From Ophthalmolycus amberensis (lineage: Eukaryota > Chordata > Actinopteri > Perciformes > Zoarcidae), in NCBI GenBank assembly GCA_024529925.1, contig JAFEUB010000795.1, forward strand, positions 1,922,001 through 1,986,000: a stretch of DNA of 64,000 bases, written 5' to 3'. A program made the position numbers and the translations under genes. Position 1 is the first letter of the stretch, and each line of letters starts with the position of its first letter. Shown here in pieces: positions 26,001 through 38,800 of this stretch. The notes below the pieces were generated by a model that made no database searches, was not told the origin of the DNA, and was given only the letters and a program-made list of their open reading frames with translations.

Positions 26001-28274
26001 AAATTAATCAGAAAACTATGGAAATACTCTTTGAATTGAATTTATTTAGAAAGCTTTACTACACAAGGCTAAATTCAGGCATGCAGCCTCTGTTTAAAAT
26101 AAAGCAAAAATCAAAAGGTGAATGAGTTTTAACCTTCAATTAAAAACAAAAAAACATTTTGGAGCACACAATTAACCTACTGCAATTTCATTTAAAAAAA
26201 AGAAAATCGGGCGGATGGCAGGGACATTTGTAATTACCACGGTCATGTCGACAACATTTCCAAACAGACTACAACATGTCACCAAACTACTACTCAAGAA
26301 TGTCAGGGTAAAAAAATCTTGATTCTGTATTAGATTTTCCTTTAAGTTTCATGAATAAATCTACAGGTTTGGAGTACAGATGTATGAATAAACAAGGTTT
26401 TCAATACCAATTTCCTCAGGTCCACTGGAGAGGCTGGAAGGCTTACTTTCCGCCTCCGTTATTGGCAATGGCTTAGTGTTTATTTCATGCCTCTTTGAAC
26501 CTGCAGGCTGAGATGCCGCGAATCTGTCTGATATCATCCCACTCAAATCTGAGGACCTGGATCCCACCGCCCAGCAACCATCAGGCTACGATGGGATCAA
26601 TCTTTGTTTGCCAGAGAATAGGATTGATTTACAGGTTCTGTCAAAGCAGCCCTCTCTACCTGCCTCTGAGAAACAGGTAGCAACAACATGACCTGGACAA
26701 CATCAGATATGTCGGCTAAAGGTCTTCCAGTCTGAACGACAGAGGGAAATTTGACTGTAAATCTAAGACACAAAATTGTCTGCGGATACATCCCTGTCCT
26801 GCCAATAATACCTAAATATATACAAAAAATACAATTGACCATTCAAACATGAAATGTAATGAAAGCTCAGAAGACATTTGCCTATCAAAAATTTGCAGTG
26901 CATTCCACACAGCATACGCCCATGTCACCGCGGAGTGCGAGCGGAACACATAAAGCTCAGGAAATTAAAGCTGTAAATAAAGGTCCGTCAGATAAAGGAT
27001 CTCCTGACAGTTATGAGAGCAGAGCAGGCCGAGTGCTGGCCGCCGGCTCATTCAGGACGCGTGCGGAGGGGCATGAAAAAACAAATCACAGTGATGAGCA
27101 TGAAGGCCACCATTTGCATTTGGCTGTGCCAATTCACACCGACTCTCATCTGCTTTCTTCTTCTCCTCCTCGCACGCTCATTCATCTCCTTACATACTTC
27201 TTTCTTTGCTGACTCTCCACATACATCTTCTCCCTCTACTTCCTTTTGTCTCTTGACAAGATCTGCATGTCACGCTGGACTCATCTGTCATGAAACAGAA
27301 TCCTAAGAAGTGATCTGCAGCCAGGTGAAACTGAAAACATCTTTACCAATTATGTTGTTGTTTATTGTTTTTCGGGGCATTAAAAATATATCTACACACA
27401 TATTTTTGAGGTATCATCAGTAACGTATATATGACACCCAGCAGCATTTTTTAATTAATTTGATGTTATACATTATAACGTATTGCCTAGCTCTAGGAAG
27501 TTCAACAGTATTTTTGGCAGACTAGACAAAAATACATATTTATCTTAAAAATGTACAAGTTGTTGAGAGAATTTAGTTTAATTAGAGGTTGTTTGCCTTT
27601 TCACATTTTTGGCTATGTACAGTGTGAAAATACTAAATTCTGTGTCAATTGTTTGACATTGAAAGAAGATCAAGTCAGCTATGCAAGAAATAATCAAAAA
27701 GCTGTGACTTGCTGGTATTGAAGCCGCCCTATTCAGTATTCAGGAATGAATCCCACTACCCTAACGTATTGACACGATCACACGAGTCATAGGCCAAACT
27801 AAAGCTACATTCATTTTTGGGCACTCTGTGGATAATGAGAAATAAAGATCCAAGGCTGAGACACTTAGCAGGTAGTTATTAAGTTCGACACGATACAAAG
27901 ACGCTATGCGCTGTCTTGAGAGTAGCCAATGCTGGACGATGAATTTAATACACGTCTTCTTGAACATTTGTCCATCAGTAAACAAAAACCTGAATGACAG
28001 AAAAGAAATCGACACATCTGAACATTTGGAAATTTAAAACAGTAACATGAAGCAGTGTTTGAAGAATAAGGCTGCGTCCCAAATTCCATATTAACATGAT
28101 ATTTAGCACTCCAAAACAATAAGTAAGGGTTTGTAGTATGTCCACAACCTTAGTATGAAACCAAAATAGTCCATGAATTGCATTCTATTCCAAGTGAAAT
28201 ATTACAGAACGGATGCACACTACACTAGATGGACACAACACCGAGCTGGCATAAATATCCCGCAAAGCAAGTGG

Positions 28275-28415
28275 CGTGATTAGGGTTGGGTACCGTTAGG
28301 ATTTTATCGACACCTAGTACTATTATTGATACTGCTTATCGGTTCTTTTTGACTCCAGGGTATTTACTACTGTCTTATCGGTTCCCGCTTAGAACCGGGT
28401 ATCGGGGGGGGGGAG
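28275..28415 (+). repeat. Fragment of a fish repeat (GGTTGGGTACCGTTAGGA)
   Basis: 'GGGTTGGGTACCGTTAGGAT', 'TTATCGGTTC' repeats and 'AGAACCGGGTATCGG' form an inverted-type pattern of 'GGTACCG/CGGTTC' words common in teleost DNA-element relics. It is followed by a G-run. Confidence 0.5.
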
Positions 28416-28717
28416 GGGGGCATCCCTATCCGTAATGACGGCAACGTTCATAACAGACAATGACGGACAGCTCCGTAACATGAATAAAGGACATATAACA
28501 AGTATAACATCTAATTTAGCTTGGCGTAATATATTTTTAAAATGAGTTCAGACCTCACAAATCATTGTTTGGTCACATGAGGTTGGGTCGGGTTACACTT
28601 CTCCAACCGGTAACAAGGCCCTCAGGAAGTGGCGTCGTAATTACTGCTCTGTGCGTCCCAAAAGATACAACAGACACGGTTTATTCCCACAAAAGTACAG
28701 ATGGATTTCAAGCAAAA

Positions 28718-28720
<3 letters not shown>

Positions 28721-28762
<42 letters not shown>
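28721..28762 (+). repeat. (TA)n microsatellite
   Basis: A pure TA run of 42 bp. Confidence 0.97.
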
Positions 28763-28764
<2 letters not shown>

Positions 28765-31700
28765 CACTGGGAACTATTTGATTAAGTCAAAAGACAGACA
28801 AATGGACTGAGTACATCAAACAGGAAGTTAGAAACTATGAGTAAGACTTACGCACCTTTTGTTTTGTTTTTCACGAATGAAAATATAGAATATCGGCAAC
28901 TTATCTTATAATTTGATCAAACACGCTGTGGGAAACCAAGATAATGAATGATGTGTTGTTTGTTGACAGCACAGCAAACCTTTGTTGATGGTGTAATTAT
29001 AAACCAACGTTACTTCTCGTTGAAAACGTCTACTATTCGGGTCCATTAAACAGACCAAACAGAGAAGAAAAAAAGTTGGGACAACACAGCTCCCCCATCG
29101 CTGTGTCCCGGCTCGGATTCCAAACTAATTTACTGGGCACAGCCTGCATATTAATGTTGGGAGCTCACCCTCCAGTCTATCTGTGCCTCCGCTGAATCCA
29201 GGACACCTCCGGGGCAGAGAGGGAGCCTGCCTGATCTGTGTCAGCCGTGATAACAATGCAGCGGCCATTGATGGAAGGTCTCGTGGAAATTTATTACAAG
29301 CAGCGACTGGGGAATACGGTGCCAGAGAGACTGAATAACCCACATTTGAATACAAGCCACAAATTATACGCAGTTTCACGAAATGAAGTGACTGTGTGCC
29401 TTTGTTCCACGGGTTTCCTTTCACTAGTGGAAAGCTGAACACCACTACCGCTACTATGGCCAGCACTGAGAAAGGAAGTTGTCGAAGCTGAGATTTCCTG
29501 CTTTCATTGTGGTTAAGAACTCAAAACGTTTATAGTGGTTTCAGAAACTGACTCATCTAATGATTCATGGAGTACATATTGCTTTTCATCTGTGTGTGAT
29601 CACCAGGCAGCTCGTTTATTTGTCTTTTCCCACCAAACTTAATAACTTCTGAGGAACTACACATCAATTATGAGTGGTTGAGACACTGCGCTGTCCAAAC
29701 TCCTTCCAAAAAATGAAGGAGACTGCCATATGGTACAAATTTAAAGTCTGTAATATTAAAGTGGTAAGCCTTCAAAGGGTCACAGAAGCTCAATCATTTG
29801 GTGCTCGATGTAGAACTAGAAAGGCTCAAACATGCCTTGTTCCGTCTGATACAACTCAAGCTCAAATGAGAGTAGGTTTAAACACAGCCTGTCTTCCATA
29901 AGTATGCACAAGGAAAGAAAACTGTGTTGCACTCACTAAGGTGGTTGACGGGGGCCAAAGTGCATTCGGTAGCTGGCAGTCATTTTATGGCTGCAGTACT
30001 GAAGCAGATTTACTTAGATGACGTCAGTGGCTTTGAGCCAGCTTTTCCTTTTTGGTGGCACTCTCCGCTGGCCTCAGTGGGCCCTGCTCAAACTGCTGAG
30101 CAGCAGCACATACTCTAAAATTCCCTTTCTAGACCAGGGTTTACCTCAGGGCACACAGTCTGGAAGCCTGCAGGAGTGTCCTTTTTTTTAAATTTTTTTT
30201 TTTAAAGCGTGCTTTGACCGCAGAGAAAACTGATGTTTTGATGCGACTCTACCGCTGCCACACATCACATCTAATTAGACAATTAATCACTCTGTGACCA
30301 GATTCAATTACAGATCACACGTCTTTTTCTAGCACGGAATTTTCATTACAAAAAATTGCCTAATAGTATTGTGTATTATTATTTTAATTAAAACGTGGGA
30401 GGCGATGTGTTCACATTCCCATGAGGAATTTCACAGGCTTTTTACTACAAATAGAAAAACATGCCTTGTTGAACAGACGTTTGTATTTTCATTCAGTTGA
30501 AGCTTTTATTTCCAACATCAATATCCCGTTGTTATAATGTTATAGAGTATCCAGAAACAATTTTAACTGTTGACAGTAACGAATATATCGTTTCATTTGA
30601 TACAACTAACTTAAAACTAAAAATGAACAACTCATTTAAGTGCTAACAAAAGTGTAGCGCTCGAACCAAGACATAAAGACGTCACCTGAGCACACAGACA
30701 CTAGTAAACACATATCACTGCTGAAAGCTATTTGCATTCTAGTGCAGAAAACAAAGACATGCTCAACATTACAGTGTGCATCCATTGCATCCTGAGAAAC
30801 TAAACACATCACAGCTCTAACGCACCTGTTGCATGGAGCACGGACTCCACAGGTGCTTCTCTCCAGCTGGCAATTACAGACTGTATCTCTTAATATGATA
30901 ATTAAAAACAGTCAGGAACCGGTTGTGGTTATTCTGAAATTAAAAATAATGACAATAATCCTCGTGGCTAAAAAGGAGAGTTTGAACTCTTTCTGAGGCG
31001 TCATTCAGCATTAGTGTTTTATGTTTCAAACGGACATGAGTGTCTGGCTTCATCCTCACACTGCACCAATTATAAGTAAACATGATCATATTCTGTCATC
31101 ACTGCGTGCAAAGACTCCACGTCATTGTAGAAACACGGTAAGAGTTTTAAACACATGAGCATGTTTATGGTCAGGAGACTGGTGCGAGCGTGAAAGACAA
31201 AAGCGTTCATATTTGCAATGTTTCGTGAAGCATAAATTGAGCAAAGACATTTGACAAATGTTCGGCCACAGAATAGTTTTCTGAAAAGCGAACACTCATC
31301 AGACGAAGAAAAGAAGAGTGTCGCTTTGCCCCGAGAAGTAACACAGTCCACTCTGTGCTTCACAAAAGCACATTATCGTGTCCACACGTCACGACAGATG
31401 AAGAGACGACACTCTGTGGCCTCAACAAGGCAGCAACACCAAGTTACACATCGCCTGTGTAGCCAATTAAGAAATATGCAATATAATACATGGACATAAA
31501 AAACAAAAATAACTCTGCAAGTCGATACAAAGGGCTGTTATTTTTTGCTCATGACTAATTCCAAATTATTTAAAAGTTTAGACTTATGATAATATACAGA
31601 AAGACAGGCTCAGTGTCATCATGTGAACATATCTATGTTGTAGTCTCTTTATACTACGACAGCCTAATGTTTAATGCTCACACAAGCTTGGATTACAGCT

Positions 31701-31899
31701 CAAACAGAGTGTGACTTAATTTCCTGCTCAGAAAGCCATAACTCTAATACAACTTTACTCAGCAAATAATTGTTTGCTGCTATATTAATGCCCTGAGTTT
31801 TGACTTTAGCACCTTTAGGGATTTGCACACTGACATACTTTGGTTTTGTATTTTACAGTTGATGTTACGACTAGACTAATGCCGGCACAGCTACCATTT

Positions 31900-32389
31900 T
31901 TGAGTATTACAGCCATCTTGTTTTAACGTGTTATGTATCTGTAGACTATGAAAACAGGGAGGTAGTCTCTGTGATGTCACCAAAGGTTTCCGAAGAGCCT
32001 TTGCTAGTTTAAAGTAGGTTGTTCCGATCTTCGCCATCTTAGAAGTTGGCAGCGATGATATTGCCGAATTCCCGACTACCGGTAATCCAAAAATGGTCAA
32101 AGAGGTGGATCGTCGGTGACCCAGCAGAGGAGACAGCTAGCAGCTAGCAGCTAGCGACCTGAGACGACACCCACACTCAAACCGGCCGCTCCCTTAATCA
32201 TGCCGAAGTTTAAGCCTTAACATAATTTAAACGGGTGAGTTGTATAAAAAAAAGTAAAGTTGGACATTTTAACATGAGGGTCTATGAGGATTGACTCGCT
32301 TTTGGAGCCTCAAGTGGCCATTCAATGAACTGCAGTGTTGTCAGTTCTGTCGCGTTGGCTTTATTTTAGCACCGGGGATTGCCACTTAG

Positions 32390-32391
<2 letters not shown>
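31900..32391 (+). repeat. Fish interspersed repeat, AAAGTTGGACATTTTAACATG type
   Basis: It contains 'GTCTCTGTGATGTCAC', 'AGCTAGCAGCTAGCAGCTAG', 'AAGTTGGACATTTTAACATG', 'GATTGACTCGCTTTTGGAGC', 'CTCAAGTGGCCATT' and 'CGCGTTGGCTTTATTTT'. I recognise this chain as a teleost dispersed repeat. The AT/GT microsatellite starts at its right end. Confidence 0.65.
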
Positions 32392-32459
<68 letters not shown>

Positions 32460-32478
32460 TGTGTGTGTGTGTGTGTGT
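32392..32478 (+). repeat. (AT)n-(GT)n compound microsatellite
   Basis: An AT run to 32456, then GT to 32478, at the right end of a dispersed repeat. Confidence 0.97.
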
Positions 32479-33655
32479 TAGGCAATTTATTGTTCTTCAA
32501 ATGGGCTTTTTGTCCTTTTCCTCAAAAATACAAATGTACAAATTTATTTTGCAGAAGTTCAATGATTATAAGGAACAAAACATTTACTGGGATCAAGCCC
32601 ACCCACACAAAGGCCTCCCATATTATGCATATGCAAGCGTGAGGGGGGGGGGGGGGCGTGATTGTATTGTGGCCGTGGCCCCTCTTGGCGGCACCTCTGG
32701 TGATGCTCCATCAAAAAAAAAAGAAAAGCAGAGAGCGTTCAGTAACTCCTGGTTTCAGAGGTAAAGTCTCATTCAGTCAAACAAAGACTACATCCTATTA
32801 TTGTACAAACGTTATGCAGGCTTTCGTCCAACAGGTCCACTGGTTGCATATAAGCTGAAAACAAAGCATCCGTTTCTACCCCGAATTCTTTTCTTCCAAG
32901 CGAGCAGATTTACATCGTGACATGTCTGGGGTTACGCCTGACTGCATTCAGGCAGTTTGCTGGAAACGATGATGGACTTTCACGTTAATTAAATAAAAAT
33001 CATTGTCTTTTCCATGTCTTTTTTTCCTCATAGTAAGTTACATCAAATTATAAAAAGCAGTTAACTGTAAGCCAAAGCTTACGGACTGAAAGTGGATTGT
33101 GTTCCAAGCTTGTGCAGCTTGAGTCACTTCTTCTGCTATAATACAAAATAGTAACCAATCTTTTCTATTTTTAAGAGATGATCAATTACTTTCCCCAAGC
33201 TTATGATGAACCACAACTGAAGCCATGAGATGTCAAGACTAGCGTGACTAGACAGCTGAGGTACTGAAAAGGCACAACAGGAAAGCCCACAAGAGAACGA
33301 ATGAGGTTATTTCATAACTGCTTAATTAATGAAGTATAAAGACACTGATTGAATCACAGCAGCAAATCTGAGCCGTTTAAACGGTGACCTGATAACCTGA
33401 CTGGGTGGTTATTCAAAGCAAACCACATCTGACCCTTTAAAGTGAAAAATATCCAGTTAAGTGTCAGGGATTAAAACAAGTTGAGGAGATCCTTCAGAGT
33501 GTGGTGCAACTGGGTGTACTCCCACTTTTTAATCCAACTTTTCTGTCGCTAATGAAAGCTTCTGGCCTCGTTCTCGTCCTTCCCTTTGCATGAGAGCCTG
33601 TGTAGTTGTCCCAGAGTCCACACAAAATCATTGGAAGGAGTAAAACTTCGTGACA

Positions 33656-33660
33656 CTCAC

Positions 33661-33691
<31 letters not shown>
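33656..33691 (+). repeat. (CA)n microsatellite
   Basis: A CA run with one GC step near 33664. Confidence 0.95.
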
Positions 33692-34082
33692 GCTGGCATA
33701 CAGTTGGAGGGGAGTTCAGTTTTAGCTGAGCAGGCATTTCCCAAAGTAGAGGAAGGAAACCCCAAATAAAAGCAATCAGCATCAATTTAATATAATTGTC
33801 CTCACTAACGATAACCAAGGAGTTTAGCTTAAACTGGCCATTTTATTATAAATCTAAACCACCAAAGTAACACAAAAACATCCTTTTTTTTCATGCAAAT
33901 AGTGACTCGCATTGTATTTGTGAAAGTGTTGGTGCTGGTGTGGGGCTTTAATCCACCAAACAGTAAAAAGGTCTAACCTTTCCTTGCGGTCCACTCGGTT
34001 AGGTAAAGAGTTACAGTATCAACATGGAGCACACGCACTGCTGAGAGAAGTGACAAACAAACATTTAGAAAAATGTACTTAC

Positions 34083-34354
34083 ACAAAACTTCGATGGCGA
34101 TTAAAGATCACCGTCAAAAACGCGTTGAAGCAACAAGTCTCTCCACCGTGTTTTCCTCTTCGAGGTGGTCCGAAAATGCTCCGGCGTGATCTCCAACAAG
34201 TCCCGGCCGAGCCAACTACGGAGAGGAAGACAGCAACGTTTTCAACCGTCATCTTGTCCAAAAAAAAAAAAATCGTTATTCGTGCATTATATATATGTAA
34301 ATGTATTTTTTTTTTTAGTTCATCCCGAATCCCGCTGGGACTTTCTGCTGATCT
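34083..34354 (-). other. tead1: Probable tead1 5' noncoding exon 1
   Basis: The 3' boundary is a near-consensus donor on the minus strand (TTTTGT|GTAAGTAC, between 34083 and 34082). The 5' end is inferred from the TATA/Inr pair. The exon has an ATG at 34252-34250 in good context (A at -3) opening a frame that runs through the donor. It is not in the TEAD frame, so it would be an upstream ORF. A T-run on the minus strand (34272-34261) followed by GGACAAG could instead be a splice acceptor just before that ATG, so the true 5' limit is uncertain. Another noncoding exon may lie in the 13-kb gap before 21247. Confidence 0.45.
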
Positions 34355-34392
34355 GAGACCGGACAAAACGGCCTCTGGTGCTTTTTATAGGG
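34354..34392 (-). promoter_or_regulatory. Candidate tead1 core promoter (TATA + initiator)
   Basis: On the minus strand TATAAAAA occupies 34389-34382. A sequence fitting the initiator consensus YYANWYY (TCAGATC) has its A at 34354, 35 bases downstream of the first T of the TATA box. This is slightly longer than the usual 28-33. A GC-rich stretch with a GC box lies about 550 bases further upstream. The placement just upstream of an exon-like segment with a strong splice donor supports a tead1 start site, but no transcript evidence is available. Confidence 0.4.
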
Positions 34393-34844
34393 GCGTATGA
34401 TCGGGCTGCTTTTCCAAAAAATGTGAAAAATGTCAAAGATTTTCGCTGCTGTGTCAAAGCCATCGGCTGCAACAGTGAGTGTTCAAAGTGAGCACCCTGT
34501 TGCAAACAGCGACCAGAATCGGCCATCTATCTCAGCGATGGAAACAGACGACCTAACGCCACTTCACGCCATGGGATAAATAGTAAACACCTAAATAAGC
34601 AGACATTTTTAATAGATTGTCTAATATTTCCAAAGACGTCAACTAAAACCTCACGAACAGAAGTCCACAACCAGTTTGGATACCTGCAACTACCATTGAA
34701 ACTTACCTCGTTATTGATAGCTCATATAAAAAAAATGTCCCTTTTTTTTTTGGAGTAATGGGATGTTACGGGGTATTTCTTTTTTAATACTATGTCAAGT
34801 TATTCTGGTGTTTCTGGGCCAGCCAGGAAGGTGTAGGTGAATCG

Positions 34845-35010
34845 CTTCGCGCACTGACAGAGATGCGAAGAATGCTCGGAATGAGAAGAGGAATGAAATG
34901 AACGCAAAGAGCGAGTTTGCGTCGGGGCGGAGCGAGAGGTGGCGTCATCCCGAGCCGAGGAGCCAGCCTGGGCAGCGGGCAGCAGCAGCAGCAGCAGCAG
35001 CAGGGACAGG
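34845..35010. promoter_or_regulatory. GC/CpG-rich patch upstream of tead1
   Basis: This stretch is distinctly richer in G, C and CpG than its surroundings. It has a GC box (GGGGCGG, 34924-34930), two M-CAT motifs (GGAATG at 34878-34883 and 34890-34895) and a short CAG repeat. It lies about 500-650 bases upstream of the proposed tead1 start site, so it may be part of that promoter or a separate start. Confidence 0.4.
34980..35003 (+). repeat. (CAG)8 trinucleotide repeat
   Basis: Eight CAG units inside the GC-rich patch upstream of tead1. No supported coding frame runs through it. Confidence 0.9.
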
Positions 35011-35149
35011 GAGGGTTCAAAACAGCCCGAGAAATGACGCCTTCAGGGACTCCACCAAGCTCAGATTTTACAGCTCCGCAGCACCCTGAAGCCCACTTGA
35101 TAATAGCATCGATCCAGCTGCAGTTATCAATACAGAACAAAGTCCCTCT

Positions 35150-35850
35150 CAAGACAGGGGTGGTCGATAAAAAATGCTTCAAGTACCAAAAGTACTCATT
35201 GTGCAGAATGGCAGAATGGCCCAATTCATATACTGTATATATATATACAGTATATAGTATAGATAAATAAATAAATACATTTGTGATGCATGAATGTATA
35301 CATTACCGGTACTTAAATGTTGCAGCTGGTAGCTTGTGAGGTGTTCTCAATATAATAATATCAGAATACATGAGGTGATTATATGTTTTATTAATCTGAA
35401 TCAGTAAAGAGAGTAACTAGAGCTGTCATGTAAATGCAGTGAAGTAATACGTATGATATTGCCTCTGATTTGTAGTGGAGAATGAGTATAAAGTAGCACA
35501 ACATTTAAATCTAAATACATCCAAAAGAAGTACTTGTACTTTACTTTCTGAAGTTAGTTACATTCCAAATTAAGGTTTACATACAAATATATATTACGCT
35601 TATAAAATATGATCTGCTGTTAGAGATACAACTCTGAAGTAGATAATAGGCTCCATCTTGATCAACAACAACCGCATATAAGTATCACTTACATATTGGT
35701 ACTAACAATGATCAAATGATATAATGGTATAACAATGACAGTATAGCCGCCCTGCCTTATGAGTACTTTTACTTTGGATACTTTAAATACATTTTGTTAT
35801 GTACTTTTAATTTAGTAAATTATCTGAATACTTCTTCCACCTCTGAATTT
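35150..35850 (+). repeat. Fish repeat 'AAAAGTACTCATTGTGCAGAA', probably near full length
   Basis: It starts with 'ACCAAAAGTACTCATTGTGC', has 'ATGTTGCAGCTGGTA', 'GAGCTGTCATGTAAATGCAG', 'AGTATAAAGTAGCACAACAT', and ends 'GAATACTTCTTCCACCTCTG'. These are known words of a teleost dispersed repeat often found near genes. An internal part (about 35560-35740) may be an insertion. Confidence 0.65.
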
Positions 35851-38800
35851 TGAGATATCCTGTAACAAAAAAAGATCACGTATGAAATGAATGTAACACA
35901 TGTAGTTTTCAGATATTCACCGGTGTGAAATATCATATATAAAATATCTCCATAAATTTCACATGCATTTTTGTTGAAACAAACAGGACCTATTTTCACA
36001 CCATCACTGCTCTGTTACAATTAACTATCTACCATGAAGGTATAGTTATAGGTACAGATGCATTTAAGATGATGGAATGACCAGGAGCATTCAAGTTTGT
36101 TTGCTAAACTGACACTTGATGTATGAAGTGAAGTAAGATTACTTGATCCACAGACATAATGTGAATTCACAGAATATACCAAACAATGTGAGGTTCTGTG
36201 AGGGTTTCTATGAAATATGTAATTGTCCCTCAAGACAGATTTCAGCGAATTCCTTATCGCTCAGTTCAGGAATAAGATATTTCCTACAAGACTTAAAGGC
36301 AGCAGCTGACTTCACAAATCTGGCCAGATTCAAACAGGAGATAGGAGGGGAGTGTTGAAGGCAGGCCTTCCTGCAGATTGGGTGTGGGGAAACTTTGTGA
36401 AGTTATAATCACAGCTTATCAAAACCGTGTCCTCCAGCTGGGTATCACTGAAAGCATACAGATACATTTGAATTCATTTAAATGCATTATTTCATGTATT
36501 CTCCCCTTAATAAGTCTATCTCATCTGCACAGTGATATGCCAGTTACGTAACATGCTATGAAATAATTAGTATATCATCTTAAATCTAATAGATCAATAT
36601 TCTTTAAAAAAAAAAAAAAACTATGTTCACTGACTTGCTATATTTGTTTTCAAGGTTGAGTTGGCCAGATTTACAAGAGTGAGTTCAAACCCTTATAGAC
36701 AGAAACCCCAGTCAAAGACACATCTGTGGTCCTGTCTGAACAAGTCATCCATTAGAAGCTAGTGCTTTGACACCAATCCTTCAAAAGAAAAGGATCTATG
36801 AAGACGAACGACTGCCCCTCCGAGGACATCCATCAACACCTTTTAACACCTGTCTCTGCATGTTTAGCTGAGAGAGAAACACAGGGAGCTGAATGATTTA
36901 AATGTTCTTTATACGGGATTGTATTTCAATACATATTTAACTGTCTGTCTCTTTTATTCCTTAATCCGTTTAGAGTGAACTTCATGGCAGAGCAGCAGCC
37001 GCTCAAAGCCATTGTTAGCAGTCGTATCACTTTCATATTGTCCTGGGAGTTAGCTGTTCCCTCAATAACAAACTATTAATCATCAAAATGCAGCTGTATC
37101 TAGGACGTCATTAATGAAAATCCTTGCTTTTTTTCCCCCCAAAGACGACTGCAGCAGTAACTCCAGGAGCTCAGAGTGCTGATTCATCAGCTAACAGTGT
37201 TTGAAAGCTACATGTTTAAATAATCCCCTCTCACGTGTGTCGTGTCAGTGCAACCAGAAGAGATTACATTTTGTAGGTTACCGAGTCAAATGATGATAGT
37301 TAAATTATGAATCAATATGTATTCCTGATGTTCTGATCTCTGTGTTCACTGTGCAGTTATTATATTTCATTATTCCTGCACACCAAAGCAAATAGATCAC
37401 CCTATACGACGACACCATGCACAGCTGTTGTGTAATATAGGGTGTCGCCACATATGAGCGGGAGCAGTGGGATAAGCTATATAGGCGGAAAATGAGACAA
37501 GACAAATGTGGAAGCAGGGAATGAGCGAATGAGTGTGAGACAGAGTGGGAGAGTCCTGTGTTCGAATGCATGTTCCACTTATTAGAGACAGGTGTTTAAA
37601 GGTCCACACCTCTGTAAACACACACACCCCTGTCAGCTTTTTACATCAACACTTAAAAAGTAAAACACATACTGTGTCGCTTATAAACAATGAAACTTTG
37701 CCTCAGCCTTGCCAAACTATTTCATTATTTCCATGATATATTTTGAGATAATTTGCTGTAAATCAAGTATCTGCTGTGTGGAGCAGTATCTCAGAGGAAG
37801 CATCTATTTGATTGTTATTGTAGGTAGTTTTACTCATAAGTCTAGCTGTTATGTTTAACTGCTGCGAGCCTATATGTATGCAAATTAGTTTGATGATGAC
37901 ATCCAACAACAAAAAGATTTAATCTTTTCCTTCTTATTGAGTACACCAGTTCAGGGTTTGGATTTGATGGTTAGGATCCAATCAACCTTTATTCTCTGTG
38001 CAACAGGCAGAATGTTTCTATGCAAGAAGACTAGCTGATCCTTGATTTACTGTGTGGTAATTCAATAAAACACATTCATTTCGGAATGATAGCCAAACTA
38101 TAATTACAAAATTGAAATAAAGAAGGCTTTAAAACCAGATCTTTACACAGCACCTCAAAATCAGCTAAACAGGACCCACTTTAAGGCCTTTATCACGTCA
38201 GTTGACACTGATTTAGTGGTGCATATTTCCAAACTAATTGTCAATTAAATTGTTTAATCTGGAGCTTTTAGGGGCCCTGTGGAAATTACCCGCTTTGGTG
38301 GTAGTCTTGCAAAGACAGACCAGCGGAAGGCCTTCATAGACTCCACAGAACCTTCAGGCCAGACGTCCTCTAAACATTGTTCAGACAGTCCTTATGAACC
38401 TGTAAAGTAAAAAAGGAACAAGAAAAAGAAACAAAACACATTAAAAAAAAAAAATTTGTAATAGAAAAATAACTTCAATACATTCTTCAACATTTTCTGC
38501 TGCACTTAATTGATCAGTGTAGCTGACATGTAGATTAAAAATGATACCAATGCCAAAATGAGACCTTGGCCATGAATGCTCAGACTACTCCTGCATTACT
38601 CACACCTACACTCTCCTGTATTGCACTTACACTGTGTGTACACAAATGTTCCCAAACTGAACAAAAACAGGCTAATGGAACCGACCCTGTCATGAAGCCG
38701 CCTCACAGTCGTTCAGGAATTACACTGTAATAAAAACACTTTCTGTCTACACAACAGGCTGCTGTTTTCAGGTGCCTCTGTGTCGATTTAATTTTTTAAT

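Larger units (their letters stand above)
21248..34082 (-). other. tead1 intron 1, about 13 kb
   Basis: No coding exon was recognised. It includes a (ATTATAT)4 array (23063-23090), a repeat fragment (28275-28415), a TA microsatellite (28721-28762), a teleost repeat (31900-32391) with an AT/GT microsatellite at its end, and a CA tract (33656-33691). A second noncoding 5' exon could be hidden here. Confidence 0.6.

Noticed and set aside
28565..28810. 81-codon frame with an Ile-Tyr repeat
   Set aside because: It results from the TA microsatellite at 28721-28762.
33984..34400. 138-codon open frame on the plus strand
   Set aside because: It is antisense to the probable tead1 first exon and crosses homopolymer runs; no recognisable protein.
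34790..35224. 144-codon open frame on the minus strand with a cysteine run
   Set aside because: The Cys run is the CAG repeat read in reverse. There is no domain and no splice context, and the sequence crosses a dispersed repeat at its start.
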